Assembly (NCBI RefSeq): GCF_000428845.1
Contig: NZ_AUAS01000016.1
Span: forward strand, 60,691 to 124,690
Source of the DNA: Dyadobacter alkalitolerans DSM 23607
GTDB lineage: Bacteria > Bacteroidota > Bacteroidia > Cytophagales > Spirosomataceae
Length of the DNA stretch: 64,000 bases
Direction of reading: 5' to 3'
A program made the position numbers and the translations under genes. Below the pieces are notes generated by a model. That model searched no databases and was not told where the DNA came from. It saw only the letters and a list, made by a program, of their open reading frames with translations. This document shows, piece by piece, positions 54,771-64,000 of this stretch. The first letter of the stretch is position 1, and each line of letters opens with the position of its first letter.

Positions 54771-55415
54771 ATGCATCAGTCAGAATTGATCGCCTTGTGG
54801 CGTTCCTATGATCAGAAACTCGAAGAAAACCTGGTTTTAAACCGGCAGAATGCCAGTGCCATTACGCTGATCAAAATCAAGTCGTTGGTGAGCTCGATGG
54901 TTCCCATGAAGCTTTTTATAGTCATGGCCAGCTTGATATGGATCGCATTCCTGAGCGCTGTGCTGTATCAAACCTACGCCTACGCCAGCCCGTTTTTCTG
55001 GTTTTCGATCGCTACGCATGCCGTGCTTTTGACAATTGTGATCGCAATCTATATTTACCAGCTTGCATTGATCTATCAAACAGACCTGGGCGAGCCCCTG
55101 CTAACAACACAGTTCCGATTGGCGAAGTTAAAAAGCTCTACGCTATGGATATACAAGCTGATGTTTCTGCATGCACCTGTCTGGACGACTTTCAGCATCC
55201 AGCAAAAAATGTTTGCCAACCAAGGATGGTTAACCGCCCAGGTGATTGTAACATTAATTTTTTTGGTGGCGGCCCTATGGCTTTTTTTCAATATCAAATA
55301 TGAAAATCGGGATAAGAAGTGGTTTAAACTGCTTTTTAGGGGCAAGGATTGGGATCCTATGGTAAGGTCTTTGGAGATGCTTAGGGAAATAGAGCGGTTT
55401 AATGTTGGGAAGTGA
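54771..55415 (+). CDS. Membrane protein cotranscribed with the ECF sigma factor, possible anti-sigma factor
   Basis: 214 residues. The cytoplasmic N-terminus, MHQSELIALWRSYDQKLEENL, is followed by about four hydrophobic segments (near 45-65, 75-97, 125-145 and 155-175) and a charged C-terminus. I do not recognise a named family. Similar small membrane proteins follow ECF sigma genes in many Bacteroidota, so sequestering the sigma factor is a reasonable inference. It lies 4 bp after the sigma gene and is convergent with the pseudouridine synthase gene, 15 bp away. Confidence 0.7.
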   Translation: MHQSELIALWRSYDQKLEENLVLNRQNASAITLIKIKSLVSSMVPMKLFIVMASLIWIAFLSAVLYQTYAYASPFFWFSIATHAVLLTIVIAIYIYQLALIYQTDLGEPLLTTQFRLAKLKSSTLWIYKLMFLHAPVWTTFSIQQKMFANQGWLTAQVIVTLIFLVAALWLFFNIKYENRDKKWFKLLFRGKDWDPMVRSLEMLREIERFNVGK

Positions 55416-55430
55416 AGTCTGAGGTAGCGT

Positions 55431-56168
55431 TTAGCTTATTAGATCATCCGGTTCTTGAATGTGCTGGCTCCGGAACGATAGCTTTTGGCAAACTTCCAGA
55501 AAATCTGGTTGGAAGTTAGCATGGATTCGCAGCTCCCCGGTTTTGTTGGGCACCTGAAATTCTATTTCTGACGCATGCAGAATCATTGTACTCATCCCTA
55601 ACTCCTCCTTAAAATACCGGTTCTGCTTGTTACATCCATGCGGCCTGTCGCCGATTATGGGGTGGAAAATGTGGGCCATGTGTTTGCGCAGCTGGTGCAT
55701 GCGGCCGGTGGTGGGTTTCAGCTCGACCAGAGAATAGCGGGAAGTCGGGTGCTTTCCGATGGCGAAATTGACTTCTGTTCTTTGCAGGGTGCGTAGTGAG
55801 GTGAAGGCTTCCTGGATGGTGCCGTCTTCTTTTTTTAAGGGGTAATCAATGTCAAGCTGATCGGGCGTGTAGCCTCTGACAATGGCATGATAGGTTTTTT
55901 CAACTTTGCCTTCCTGAAACTGTTGCTGCATCAGGCTGTTCATTTCTTCGTTCAATGCAAAGAGCAATACGCCGGAAGTTTTTCGGTCGAGACGGTGAAC
56001 GGGATATACTTTTTGGCCGAGCTGGTCCCTGAGTATCTGGACAGCGAAGACGTCTGCATCTGCTGCAATGGGTGAGCGGTGGACGAGCAGTCCGTTTGGT
56101 TTATTGATCGCTACGAGATCAGCGTCCTGATAAAGGATTTGAAGGGGTGAATGTGTCGGCTCTGTCAC
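55431..56168 (-). CDS. RluA-family pseudouridine synthase (TruC-like)
   Basis: 245 residues, short for the family and without an S4 domain. LVAINKPNGLLVHR and the catalytic motif VHRLDRKTSGVLLFA (catalytic Asp in HRLD) mark the RluA/TruC group, and RMHQLRKHMAHIFHPIIGD is the second conserved block. TruC modifies uridine 65 of tRNA; other single-domain members modify rRNA, so the target is uncertain. The start is GTG, immediately after the stop of the upstream methyltransferase gene, suggesting coupling. Confidence 0.9.
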   Translation of the reverse strand: MTEPTHSPLQILYQDADLVAINKPNGLLVHRSPIAADADVFAVQILRDQLGQKVYPVHRLDRKTSGVLLFALNEEMNSLMQQQFQEGKVEKTYHAIVRGYTPDQLDIDYPLKKEDGTIQEAFTSLRTLQRTEVNFAIGKHPTSRYSLVELKPTTGRMHQLRKHMAHIFHPIIGDRPHGCNKQNRYFKEELGMSTMILHASEIEFQVPNKTGELRIHANFQPDFLEVCQKLSFRSQHIQEPDDLIS

Positions 56169-56900
56169 TTAAAATATGGAGAGATCCTTCTCAGTTTTCT
56201 CTGTCAGCACCGCATAAGCATTGGGCTTGATGCCCATCAGATATGGAAAGAGCCGCAAAACGAAATGTTTGATTTTTGTAAGATAAAAACCTGAGGGATT
56301 GTTTTTATAAAGCGGCTTGATCACTTCGTCATCATAAAGATGGCAAATGTCCTTTTTGATCTGAAAGTTCTCAGACATCAGCAGGAACCGGAGTAATGCA
56401 GGCGTGTAAATATTAATGTGCCCGTAGGATAGGAAATGCTTGACTTTTTTATCTACATAAAAAGAAAAATCAATGGGCACTTCAAAAATCTGATATTTAG
56501 AAACGCGTTTAATCTCCCTTAAAAGGATGCGCTCATGCTCAACATGCTCCAAGACATGCGAACAGATAACCAGATCAAAATGATTGTCAGGATATGGAAT
56601 TTGGTATCCATCAAAAAGCAGGACGTCGTTCAAATGCTTGATTTGCTTGGACTTGATTAAGCCAATGCCACTTTCAGAAATTTCAACGCAGTTTAGATCC
56701 TTGCAGAAATCCCACTGGGAAAGCCAGTTCAGGATACTTCCCTCCCCTGCGCCTACTTCTAGCACATTTTTGAAGTTAATGTGTTTGGAAAGTGCTACAA
56801 TGTTACGCGCCTTGTATTTGGCCCCGGTGTTGCGCCAGGAAACGGAGTCATCATTATATTGTGACGAATAAGAGTCCTTAACGTTATCGGATATCTGCAT
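56169..56900 (-). CDS. Class I SAM-dependent methyltransferase
   Basis: 243 residues. The AdoMet-binding motif I is FKNVLEVGAGEGSILNWLS (about residue 45), motif II/III is FDLVICSHVLEHVEHERILLREIKRVSK (about 105-130). It belongs to the Methyltransf_11/UbiE-like group; the substrate is unknown. The C-terminal part (LTKIKHFVLRLFPYLMGIKPNAYAVL) is variable. It lies directly upstream of the pseudouridine synthase and 31 bp after the DUF1361 gene. Confidence 0.88.
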   Translation of the reverse strand: MQISDNVKDSYSSQYNDDSVSWRNTGAKYKARNIVALSKHINFKNVLEVGAGEGSILNWLSQWDFCKDLNCVEISESGIGLIKSKQIKHLNDVLLFDGYQIPYPDNHFDLVICSHVLEHVEHERILLREIKRVSKYQIFEVPIDFSFYVDKKVKHFLSYGHINIYTPALLRFLLMSENFQIKKDICHLYDDEVIKPLYKNNPSGFYLTKIKHFVLRLFPYLMGIKPNAYAVLTEKTEKDLSIF

Positions 56901-56931
56901 ATCAAAGTGACATTGATTTCATGACTAAATC

Positions 56932-57663
56932 CTACTCCACTGCCTGATTCTTCTTGCTATACCTGATCCGGAAACGCACGATGACCCAAAGCACCAGATA
57001 TAAAATCCCGAGTAGCATACCAATTTCCATACTGAAAACCCAGGCGGTCCGGTCCATCGCGCTTTCTATCAGGTTGTTCAGGATAGCCCTTGGATCATGG
57101 ATAATATCCCAGCTGTTCATGCGCCTCACCCTTCCCAGGTAAACCCCAAAACCGGCCAGCGGAAGGCTTAATAAAAGGAATGTAATGCTTACACGCCGGG
57201 AAAAAACACGGCGCCAGGAGCGGTGAATCCAATATAGCGACACCAAACCATTGAAAAGGCTTACTTCTGCGTAAAAGAAGAGCATAATTACATCATGCCA
57301 AGTCAGATCTCGGTGGTAATCAACGGTTAAGTGAGCCAGATCCGTGATCATATAAGGCGCATTCGGAAAAAATGCAAGCCAGAGCGTGGTTAAAACGATC
57401 AGCGTTAATGGAATGCTGCCGAAGCGTTTTGTGAAATTATCGGCCAGGAAGGCAGTGATCAGCGGAATCCAGCTTAAAAACAAATTCCAGTCCATTGAAA
57501 AGTCAACGGGGGAATTAAAGAAAATACGGATAAGGTGAAAAAATACAGCAACCAGACTCAACAGCAAAAGCAACAGCAGTGAGAACAGGCCTTCCATTGA
57601 TACAATGGGCGGATCTGTGACGCTGAACCTATGGTTCCTTATCCAATCTATCAAACGGTCCAA
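56932..57663 (-). CDS. DUF1361 family membrane protein
   Basis: 243 residues with about seven membrane helices. LAFFPNAPYMITDLAHL is the signature of DUF1361. Function is unknown. It is followed on the same strand by the methyltransferase and pseudouridine synthase genes with short gaps, so the three may share a transcript. Confidence 0.88.
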   Translation of the reverse strand: MDRLIDWIRNHRFSVTDPPIVSMEGLFSLLLLLLLSLVAVFFHLIRIFFNSPVDFSMDWNLFLSWIPLITAFLADNFTKRFGSIPLTLIVLTTLWLAFFPNAPYMITDLAHLTVDYHRDLTWHDVIMLFFYAEVSLFNGLVSLYWIHRSWRRVFSRRVSITFLLLSLPLAGFGVYLGRVRRMNSWDIIHDPRAILNNLIESAMDRTAWVFSMEIGMLLGILYLVLWVIVRFRIRYSKKNQAVE

Positions 57664-57824
57664 TAGTACGGTATTTTAGTTTAATCATGACGACTTAAAA
57701 ATTAAGCAAATGAAAGGCAAAAAAGGCATAACACATTTATATCATTCTTATCCTTAAAATAAAAATTGATATAGTTATATCCTTCGTCGCTTTTGCTGCG
57801 TCATTTTCGACAAACGCTGACAGG

Positions 57825-59099
57825 CTATGCCCGAGTAGGATTTTTGGTTTCTTTATTAGGTTTACGTCTTTTAGGTCTTCCCGAAGGTTTATGAGCAGGC
57901 TTGCTGCCTGGCCCCGGCTTGCGACCACCGGATGGCCTTGCACGCCGTGGCTCAAATACAGGCGCATCTCCAAGGCCCAAATCCTGGGTTATAGATTGCT
58001 TTTCAAGTTCCTTTTCGAAAAGCCTTTCAATCTTCATTACGTATTTCTGATCTTGCTCATTGATAAACGTGATCGCCGTGCCCTTCGTTTCTGCACGGGC
58101 TGTCCGACCAATACGGTGAACGTAATCTTCCGGATCGCGGGGCACATCGTAATTAACGACATGGCTCAGGTTATCAATATCAATCCCGCGTGAAAGTACG
58201 TCTGTTGCTACAAGCACCGGAAATTGTCTGTTCTTGAAATCCCTTAATACAATTTCACGGTCTGCCTGCTCGGAATCAGATGAGATTCCTCTTGCCGCCA
58301 GACCAAGCTTTCGCAACGCCCGCACGATCGGCTCGACCGTAGATTTGCGCGAAGTAAACAGCACCATACTCGTATTTTCCACTTTACTAAGCAAGTGCAA
58401 TAGTAATGGCAGTTTCTGTTCGTCCTTTGCCATATAGAACTGCTGATCGATCCGGTCAACGGGACGCGAAACGGCAAGTCTTATTTCCTCAGGGTTTTGC
58501 AAGATCCGTTTCGCCAGGTCTCCGATTTTTGGCGGCATTGTCGCTGAGAACATGAGCGTTTGTCTTTTTGCCGGCAAAAAGCTCATAATCTTCAAGATAT
58601 CGCTCAGAAAACCCATGTCCAGCATCCTGTCTGCTTCGTCCAGCACCAGGTGTTTTACATTTCCAAAGGTCACATATCCTAACTGCAAGTGTGCGATGAG
58701 CCTTCCCGGAGTTGCTATAATGATATCTGCTCCCTGCGTTAATGCTTTCTTCTGCTGGTCCCATTCCGGACCCTTGTTACCACCATAAACCGCAATACTG
58801 GTTGCGCCAACGAAGTAACCCAGTCCCTGGATCTGCTGATCAATTTGCACAGCGAGCTCGCGCGTTGGCACGAGGATCAATGCGCCAGTGTTCCCGTTAT
58901 TTTCGTGGGCAACCTTATCAAGGATCGGGATCAGATATGCGGCTGTTTTACCTGTACCCGTTTGGGCGCAGGCGAGCAGGTCTTTGCCGCCAAGAATGTA
59001 AGGGATTGCTTGCTCCTGAATAGGTGTTGCCTGCTGGTAGTTCATGGAATCCACGGCGTTGAGCACGTCTTCGTGGAGTTCAAATTCATTGAAATTCAA
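57825..59099 (-). CDS. DEAD-box RNA helicase, RhlE-like
   Basis: 424 residues. Q motif (ATPIQEQ), Walker A AQTGTGKT (about 45-52), PTRELAVQ, the DEAD box in LVLDEADRMLDMGF, SAT in LMFSATMPP and HRIGRTARAE in domain 2 are all intact, so the enzyme should be active. The last 50 residues form a basic, glycine/proline/lysine-rich tail (RRARPSGGRKPGPGSKPAHK) that binds RNA. It probably helps ribosome assembly or mRNA turnover, especially in the cold. Confidence 0.95.
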   Translation of the reverse strand: MNFNEFELHEDVLNAVDSMNYQQATPIQEQAIPYILGGKDLLACAQTGTGKTAAYLIPILDKVAHENNGNTGALILVPTRELAVQIDQQIQGLGYFVGATSIAVYGGNKGPEWDQQKKALTQGADIIIATPGRLIAHLQLGYVTFGNVKHLVLDEADRMLDMGFLSDILKIMSFLPAKRQTLMFSATMPPKIGDLAKRILQNPEEIRLAVSRPVDRIDQQFYMAKDEQKLPLLLHLLSKVENTSMVLFTSRKSTVEPIVRALRKLGLAARGISSDSEQADREIVLRDFKNRQFPVLVATDVLSRGIDIDNLSHVVNYDVPRDPEDYVHRIGRTARAETKGTAITFINEQDQKYVMKIERLFEKELEKQSITQDLGLGDAPVFEPRRARPSGGRKPGPGSKPAHKPSGRPKRRKPNKETKNPTRA

Positions 59100-59285
59100 A
59101 ATTCAGCTTGTAAAGTCCATAGGTTTAAGTGTCTACGGACGCGTTAAAAAAAGAGCTGACTTCAATATTTCCCAGTCAGCAAACCGCTTGATTTGAACAA
59201 ATATAAAAAATATCCGGCTGAAAATGAAAACATGGAGTGAGATAGGGGTTGCTATCGCAACATCAGTTGCAAACAAATGAAGAAG

Positions 59286-59753
59286 CTACTTCACTTTTAA
59301 CCGATTGATCATCATTATCGCCCGGTCGATACGCACCTGAACCGATTTCGCGCCTGCAACATAATAAATGATGGCGCGCTGATGGCTGGGCAGGGATTCA
59401 TCAAAGAGCCGTTTCCCCACCTCATCCATTTCCAGCAGCTCCTGCAACTCTTCCGGCACATCGCGGCCAAACTCACTGTCATCTGGCCTGACTTCCGCAT
59501 GCAACTTCTGTCCCAGCACCAATTTTCCCTGTTGCCTGAGCGGCGTTCCTATATTAATGTAGAAACCTCCCCCACCCTTCGGCCGGATCGCACATTGAAA
59601 ATCGACATGACCATTCAACAAGCACCTGACCCGGGCAGGCTTGCGCCCCTGTACAAACTGCACGGCCACTTCATCAGGTACGACCATATAAAATTCGCCT
59701 CCCTTTTTTGGGAGGCGATCTAATATTGATTCAAAACGGACAACATTTTCCAT
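59286..59753 (-). CDS. DUF1905/YdeI (OmpD-associated)-like protein
   Basis: 155 residues. The first 95 residues (FESILDRLPKKGGEFYMVVPDEVAVQFV ... RVRCLLNGHVDFQCAIRPKGGGGFYINIG) form a DUF1905-type small beta-barrel. The rest (EFGRDVPEELQELLEMDEVGKRLFDESLPSHQRAIIYYVAGAK) is the helical YdeI/OmpD-associated domain. Function is unknown; cytoplasmic. It stands alone between the helicase and the DUF1080 gene. Confidence 0.85.
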   Translation of the reverse strand: MENVVRFESILDRLPKKGGEFYMVVPDEVAVQFVQGRKPARVRCLLNGHVDFQCAIRPKGGGGFYINIGTPLRQQGKLVLGQKLHAEVRPDDSEFGRDVPEELQELLEMDEVGKRLFDESLPSHQRAIIYYVAGAKSVQVRIDRAIMMINRLKVK

Positions 59754-59778
59754 GTTGCAATGTGAAGTTTTACAGGAT

Positions 59779-60420
59779 TTATTCTGTCAACGGACGCACC
59801 ATAATGTCCTTATAAAGCACAACACTTTTAGGATCATGCGCCTGCAAAGCAAATGTTCCGGCTTTAAGGAATTTGTTTTTCATATCCCCCTCTCTCTTGT
59901 CCACATCGGTTTCCTCGTAATCTACAACCACCTTATCATTGATCTTAATGGTAATATGCTTGCCCTCCACCTTGATGTATTCCGTATACCACTCACCATC
60001 CTTCACATATGTTTCCTTCACATCAACAACATTGTACAAACTGCCTGTGCGCTTGTAATCTGTATGTGACTGATTCACCTGCACTTCATAACCCTGGGCA
60101 GGCCAGCCATCTTCCTGATAAGCGGTATGGATAAAAATCCCAGAATTCGCACCCGGTTTAGTCATCACCGTTGCTTTGAATTCAAAATTCTTAAACATGT
60201 GGTTTTTAACAGGGCCATCGTAGAACAAGTGCGCTCTGGGGCCGGCTACTTGAATGTTTCCGTCTACGATGGTGAAGGAGGAAGAGTTAGCGCCGATTTT
60301 CCAGCCGTCGAAGTTTTTGCCGTTGAAGAGGGTGATCCAGCCGTCCTGGGCGGAGGCGGGGAATTGGAGGCTGAGGCTCACGACGAGCACTATGAACAAA
60401 TTATTAAATGTTTTTTTCAT
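59779..60420 (-). CDS. DUF1080 (3-keto-disaccharide hydrolase-like) secreted protein
   Basis: 213 residues with a signal peptide ending at PASAQ. GWITLFNGKNFDGWKIG opens the DUF1080 domain, followed by FEFKATVMTKPGANSGIFIHT, GYEVQVNQSH and the closing FALQAHDPKSVVLYKDIMVRPL. The fold is a concanavalin-like jelly roll; some members hydrolyse 3-keto-glycosides. The rest of such a pathway is not nearby, though the DUF1549/DUF1553/DUF1501 module at the left edge is often found with DUF1080 in other genomes. Confidence 0.92.
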   Translation of the reverse strand: MKKTFNNLFIVLVVSLSLQFPASAQDGWITLFNGKNFDGWKIGANSSSFTIVDGNIQVAGPRAHLFYDGPVKNHMFKNFEFKATVMTKPGANSGIFIHTAYQEDGWPAQGYEVQVNQSHTDYKRTGSLYNVVDVKETYVKDGEWYTEYIKVEGKHITIKINDKVVVDYEETDVDKREGDMKNKFLKAGTFALQAHDPKSVVLYKDIMVRPLTE

Positions 60421-60576
60421 AAGGATGAAATTCTCTGTGTAGTTGGGCGATATAAACTCTTTTACATGTAAATCAGATTTGATAAAAAACTACTCTTCCC
60501 TTAAAAATTAAACCCGCCTCGTTGATAATGTAAGAAGACTCGTTAGTTGCTATCTTCATTATACGAAACGGACTGA

Positions 60577-62342
60577 ATGAAGAATCCATATATCCCTGCT
60601 TGCCACAGCCCTGGCGATGCCCGCGAGCAAAGAAGAAAATACGTCCTCGTGTATGCAATGTTCGTCATGGCGAATCTGGTCTTGGCCGCTCATCCCTTGT
60701 TCTATGGCTCGTTTGTACTGTCCATCCAAAAAGACCCTGCCAGTGTACTCGACAGTACGTGGATTTATGCAGGAGCCTATGTTTTACTGACGTTAAACGA
60801 GTGGGCATTTCACGGACCCGCCCGCATTATGGAGCAGAAACTGGCATTCGATCTGATCAAAAATTTTCTTGATGAGATGTACCATTAGGCGCTGCACCTG
60901 CCTATCAGCTGGCACCAGGACCATCGCAGCGGCTCGACCATTAACCACATCAGGAAAGCGTACGAAGCGCTTAAAGAGTTTTTTCAAAATGGGTTTATGT
61001 TCTTGCATGCCTTTGCAAAATTCATAACTTCATTCATAGCGATTGTTTAGTTCTCACCGCTTCTCGGATCGATTGGAGTTTTGATCGGAATCATTAATGT
61101 CTGGGTAATATTCAAATTTGACAAACCGTTTATCAAAGCACTGGATGAAACAAACGAGAAGGAGCATGTTGTGTCTTCAACGCTTTTGACAGTTTGTCTA
61201 ATAATATTACAGTCATTACACTCCGCCGCGAGAAGAAAATGAAGGTAAGCTTGATGAGCAAAGTGGATGAGGTTTATCTTCCTTACATTAAATCTCTTAT
61301 TATAAACGAATGGAAATGCTTTACTGCTGGCATGTTTATTGCGCTCATTTATGTAGTGGTAACAATCGGCTATATTTATCAAAATTATTATCCCAGCCAA
61401 GTGTTTCTTGTGGGCGGCCTGGTTACGCTGCTCAGTTATGTCAATCAGTTTACCAGTGTCTTTCAAGACATTGCCTGGCAATAAACGGAAATCTTTCGCT
61501 ACAACACCGAAGTGCAAACGGCAAGATCAATCTCCGAAACATACAAAAAGCAACACAGGTCAGATGCCGCTGAGACACTGTCGCATAACTGGCGCGAAAT
61601 AGCGAACAGCAATTTGAATTTTTCTTATGGACAAGTTTATGATAAAGACAAACAGGCGCACAGCCTGCGTGGCTTGAATCTTAGAATTCAATAAAGACAA
61701 CGGATTGCATTCATAAGGAAAAGTGGAAATGGAAAGAGCACGCTTCTGGCATTATTACGCGGACTTGACAATCCTAAGACTGGGACAAAAGTGCTGGTCA
61801 ACAAGTTATATTCGGCGCATATGCAAATGATCGCAGACCAAATCACACTCTTCCCGCAAGATCCGGAGATTTTTGAAAACACCATTGAATACAACATTAC
61901 GCTTGGGCGCCTTTCAGTCAGGAAGAGTCATGCAGGTATGTCAAACCGCCCATTTTACCGAAGTGATTGAAAAACTCCCCAACGGACTTCAATTCAATAT
62001 TCAAGGAAAAGGCGTAAACCTTTCCGGCGGACAAAAACAAAGGCTGGCGCTAGCAAGGGGCATTCTAGCGGCCCGCAGCAGCGAAATTGTTCTCCTCGAT
62101 GAACCGACCAGCAGCGTAGATCCAAAGACCGAATCGCAGATTTACGACAAATGTTCGAAGAGGCTAAAGACAAAGCCGTCCTCACAACCCTGCACCGGCT
62201 GCACTTGCTTGCAAAATTCGATTACGTATATATTTTGCGTAATGGGCGTTTGGTGGACGAAGGGACGTTTGTGGATCTGCGGGGCAGGAATGGTGTTTTT
62301 CAGGAATTGTGGAAGCATCAGGAGGTGATGGTGGGGCGGTGA
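60577..62342 (+). pseudogene. Decayed ABC exporter gene (TMD-NBD fusion)
   Basis: The remains of one reading frame of about 580 codons encode a transmembrane domain followed by an ATP-binding domain. The pieces are still collinear: membrane segment (YVLVYAMFVMANLVLAAHP), coupling region (WHQDHRSGSTINHIRKAY), later helices (FTAGMFIALIYVVVTIGYIY), a damaged Walker A (RKSGNGKST; the first Gly is changed), Q-loop (ITLFPQDPEIFENTI), signature (LSGGQKQRLALARG), Walker B (IVLLDEPTSS) and H-loop (LTTLHRLHLL). In-frame stops at 60886, 61048, 61482 and 61692 and frameshifts near 61185, 61912 and 62148 break it. No single part could make a working transporter. Confidence 0.9.
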
Positions 62343-62416
62343 TGGTAAACTTAACATCACTGCCCCACCTTTTTTGCAGTCTGGAAAATACTAGATTGGA
62401 TTATGACGCTTCAGGT

Positions 62417-64000
62417 TTATTTTGCAAGAACAAGCCGCTTAACTTCCATATGATTGCCAGATATTATTTTCAATAAGTAGACGCCGTCTGCATGTTGACT
62501 GAGATCGAAGGGCACATCAGCTCGTTCTCCTGTTCCTTTTAGCACCTGTCTCCAAACCTGCCTACCCAATATATTTATAACAGTCAATTCAGCGGAAGCA
62601 TTACTTTCCAAAAAGTAACTTGCAATGATCTTACCTCTCGTTGGGTTTGGTGCCACAACCAGATCAATTGTTAAATCCGTCTGCCTACTTTGTTTTATCA
62701 CAAAATCTGGCATCTCCTGAATTGGCTCCTCCATCGTAACAATGCGTGCAGATGAAGGACAAGTGATTGCCTTTGGCGATCCGCCTAAGATATAATTGCT
62801 ATTTTTGACACGAACACTAAGTTGATGAGGCTGCCCATCTTTAAGGATAGCCGGCAATGCGAAATGGAAACCGTAATTGCCTGTCCCAAAGCCAGCCGCT
62901 TTAACATCAAGTCTGCTGGTACTCGCAACCATAGATGCAAGTGATACGTTACTCTCAATCAACTCAACAGTCACAGTTGCGTCTGGATAGCTTTTATCCC
63001 ACACCCAACCTTTAACATTGCCGCAATCGGCTACCTCCATGTTTCCAAAGTACTGGGAAACAGCGGGACAATTAATTTCCCTTGCTGATCCCGGCAAAGT
63101 GTAATTGCTTCCCTTTATTCGCATGCTTACCTGGTGTGGCTTGCCGTCCCTCAATGTCGCAGGCGTTGAAAAGCTAAATCCGTAATTACCGCTACCCTTG
63201 CCAGTGTCCTTAATATCTGACCGGAAACCATTGGCTACTACCGTCGCATGTACCACACTACCTTCAACAAGTTCAACAGTCATTGTAGAAGCCGGATGAT
63301 TCTTATCCCAAGCCCAACCCTTCGTTAAGCTACAGTCAGCCGTTTCAAGAATACCTTCAAATAGCTCAGAATTGCAAGTTAAACTCTTCGGCGAACCAAT
63401 TAGTTGATAACCATTTGCTTTAACTCTAACACTCAATTGATGTGGAAGACCGTCCTTCAACACATCCGGAAGTGTAAAATTGTAGCCATAATTCCCTGTA
63501 CCCTTACCAGCAGCTTTGATATCGGATCGATAAGAATTAGCAATTAAGGTTGCGTACACAGTAGCCCCCTCGACCAGTTCTAAGGTTAGAGCAGCCTCAG
63601 GATAGTTTTTATCCCACACCCAGCCACGGACACTGCTACAATCGGCTGATTCCAAGCGTCCGTCATATAGCGATGGCACTGCGCAAGTAACTGTCTGTAA
63701 TCCGGGCAGCACATAGCTGTCGCCTTTTACCCGCACGCTCAGCTCATGTGCCTTCCCATCTTTGAGGGCCGCAGGGAAAGCAAAGCTGAAACCGTAGTTG
63801 CCACTGCCCTTGCCCAGGTCCTTGAGGTCTGAACGGTAGGTGTTGGCTACCATGCTGGCAAGTACCGTGCTGCCTTCCAAAAGCTCGACCGTCATGGCCG
63901 TATTCGGGTGGTTCTTGTCCCATAACCAGCCCTTGACCTGATTGCAATCTGCCGTTTCCAGGCTGCCTTCATATAATTGTGAGTAGCACGTAACAGTCTT
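62417..64000 (-). CDS. Repeat-rich secreted protein with T9SS sorting domain (5' end outside window)
   Basis: The 3' 528 codons are present; the gene continues past the right edge. It is built from tandem units of 102-103 residues, each with ADCxxxxGWxWDKNxP, then VELxEGxxxxAxxxANxxRxD, GxGNYGF, LKDGxPHxLSVRVK and a CP or CN near the unit end. Two cysteines per unit suggest disulfides. The last 75 residues form a T9SS sorting domain (VVAPNPTRGKIIASYF ... HADGVYLLKIISGN ... VKRLVLAK), so the protein is exported by the type IX system and may be surface-bound or an adhesin-like matrix protein. Confidence 0.85.
   Translation of the reverse strand, partial: KTVTCYSQLYEGSLETADCNQVKGWLWDKNHPNTAMTVELLEGSTVLASMVANTYRSDLKDLGKGSGNYGFSFAFPAALKDGKAHELSVRVKGDSYVLPGLQTVTCAVPSLYDGRLESADCSSVRGWVWDKNYPEAALTLELVEGATVYATLIANSYRSDIKAAGKGTGNYGYNFTLPDVLKDGLPHQLSVRVKANGYQLIGSPKSLTCNSELFEGILETADCSLTKGWAWDKNHPASTMTVELVEGSVVHATVVANGFRSDIKDTGKGSGNYGFSFSTPATLRDGKPHQVSMRIKGSNYTLPGSAREINCPAVSQYFGNMEVADCGNVKGWVWDKSYPDATVTVELIESNVSLASMVASTSRLDVKAAGFGTGNYGFHFALPAILKDGQPHQLSVRVKNSNYILGGSPKAITCPSSARIVTMEEPIQEMPDFVIKQSRQTDLTIDLVVAPNPTRGKIIASYFLESNASAELTVINILGRQVWRQVLKGTGERADVPFDLSQHADGVYLLKIISGNHMEVKRLVLAK
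62750..64000 (-). repeat. Tandem coding repeats of about 306-309 bp
   Basis: At least four units lie in the window, at about 63895-63590, 63589-63284, 63283-62975 and 62974-62750 (last one incomplete), plus the end of another at the right edge. Period is 102-103 codons. The copies differ at many positions, so they are old duplications rather than a recent expansion. Confidence 0.85.

Noticed and set aside
62750..64000. Regular 306-bp repeats as a CRISPR or satellite array
   Set aside because: They are in frame and encode conserved protein units of 102-103 residues.

Overview
The window looks like chromosome of a member of the Bacteroidota, most likely order Cytophagales (Dyadobacter/Spirosoma-like; this placement is an inference). 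The signs are a SusC/SusD pair, type IX secretion (T9SS) C-terminal sorting domains, lipoprotein signal peptides, promoters of the TTG-N18/19-TAnnTTTG type, and a GH92 mannosidase locus. I see no rRNA, tRNA, CRISPR array, insertion sequence or prophage.

Region 1 (1-16.8 kb) is a carbohydrate-utilisation locus. The minus strand carries SusC, SusD, a DUF1549/DUF1553 cytochrome-like protein and the start of a Tat-type DUF1501 protein. It also carries a GntR/UTRA regulator and an operon of a surface lipoprotein, an MFS sugar porter, a ROK sugar kinase and a mannose-6-phosphate isomerase with an extra N-terminal domain. A plus-strand GH92 alpha-mannosidase is divergent from this operon. Together they read as a mannoside pathway: GH92 releases mannose, the porter imports it, the ROK kinase phosphorylates it and the isomerase makes fructose-6-phosphate. 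Four related operator-like sites (shared core TATGTACAAA) lie at three of the promoters and are candidate GntR sites. A flavin oxidoreductase with a perfect 12-bp palindrome at its start and a small lipoprotein follow.

Region 2 (18.5-48.5 kb) is a large exopolysaccharide region of two divergent halves around a 709-bp AT-rich spacer. The minus half holds a GT-A glycosyltransferase, the initiating sugar-phosphate transferase, a Wzc-like kinase, a pyruvyl transferase with an FrhB-like partner, an acetyltransferase, a flippase, a polymerase and an acyltransferase. The plus half holds an Alg13-like protein, a polysaccharide lyase, a DUF1800/DUF1501 pair, Wza, a second Wzc, flippase and polymerase, four glycosyltransferases, a serine-acetyltransferase-like protein, an Alg14-like protein and a second acyltransferase. 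By gene spacing this makes four transcription units. Each is preceded by an array of ACCCC(AAAAA) direct repeats at exactly 21-bp spacing, with the copy nearest the gene 29-31 bp upstream of a -7-like element. This shared cis-element is the most striking unexplained signal in the window and suggests one activator controls the whole region.

Region 3 (48.5-64 kb) is mixed: a T9SS cargo protein, an unknown acidic protein, a large hybrid histidine kinase, an ECF sigma factor with a membrane protein, a pseudouridine synthase, a methyltransferase, a DUF1361 membrane protein, a RhlE-like helicase, a YdeI-like protein, a DUF1080 protein, a decayed ABC transporter gene (four in-frame stops, three frameshifts), and the 3' part of a T9SS protein built from roughly 102-residue tandem repeats.
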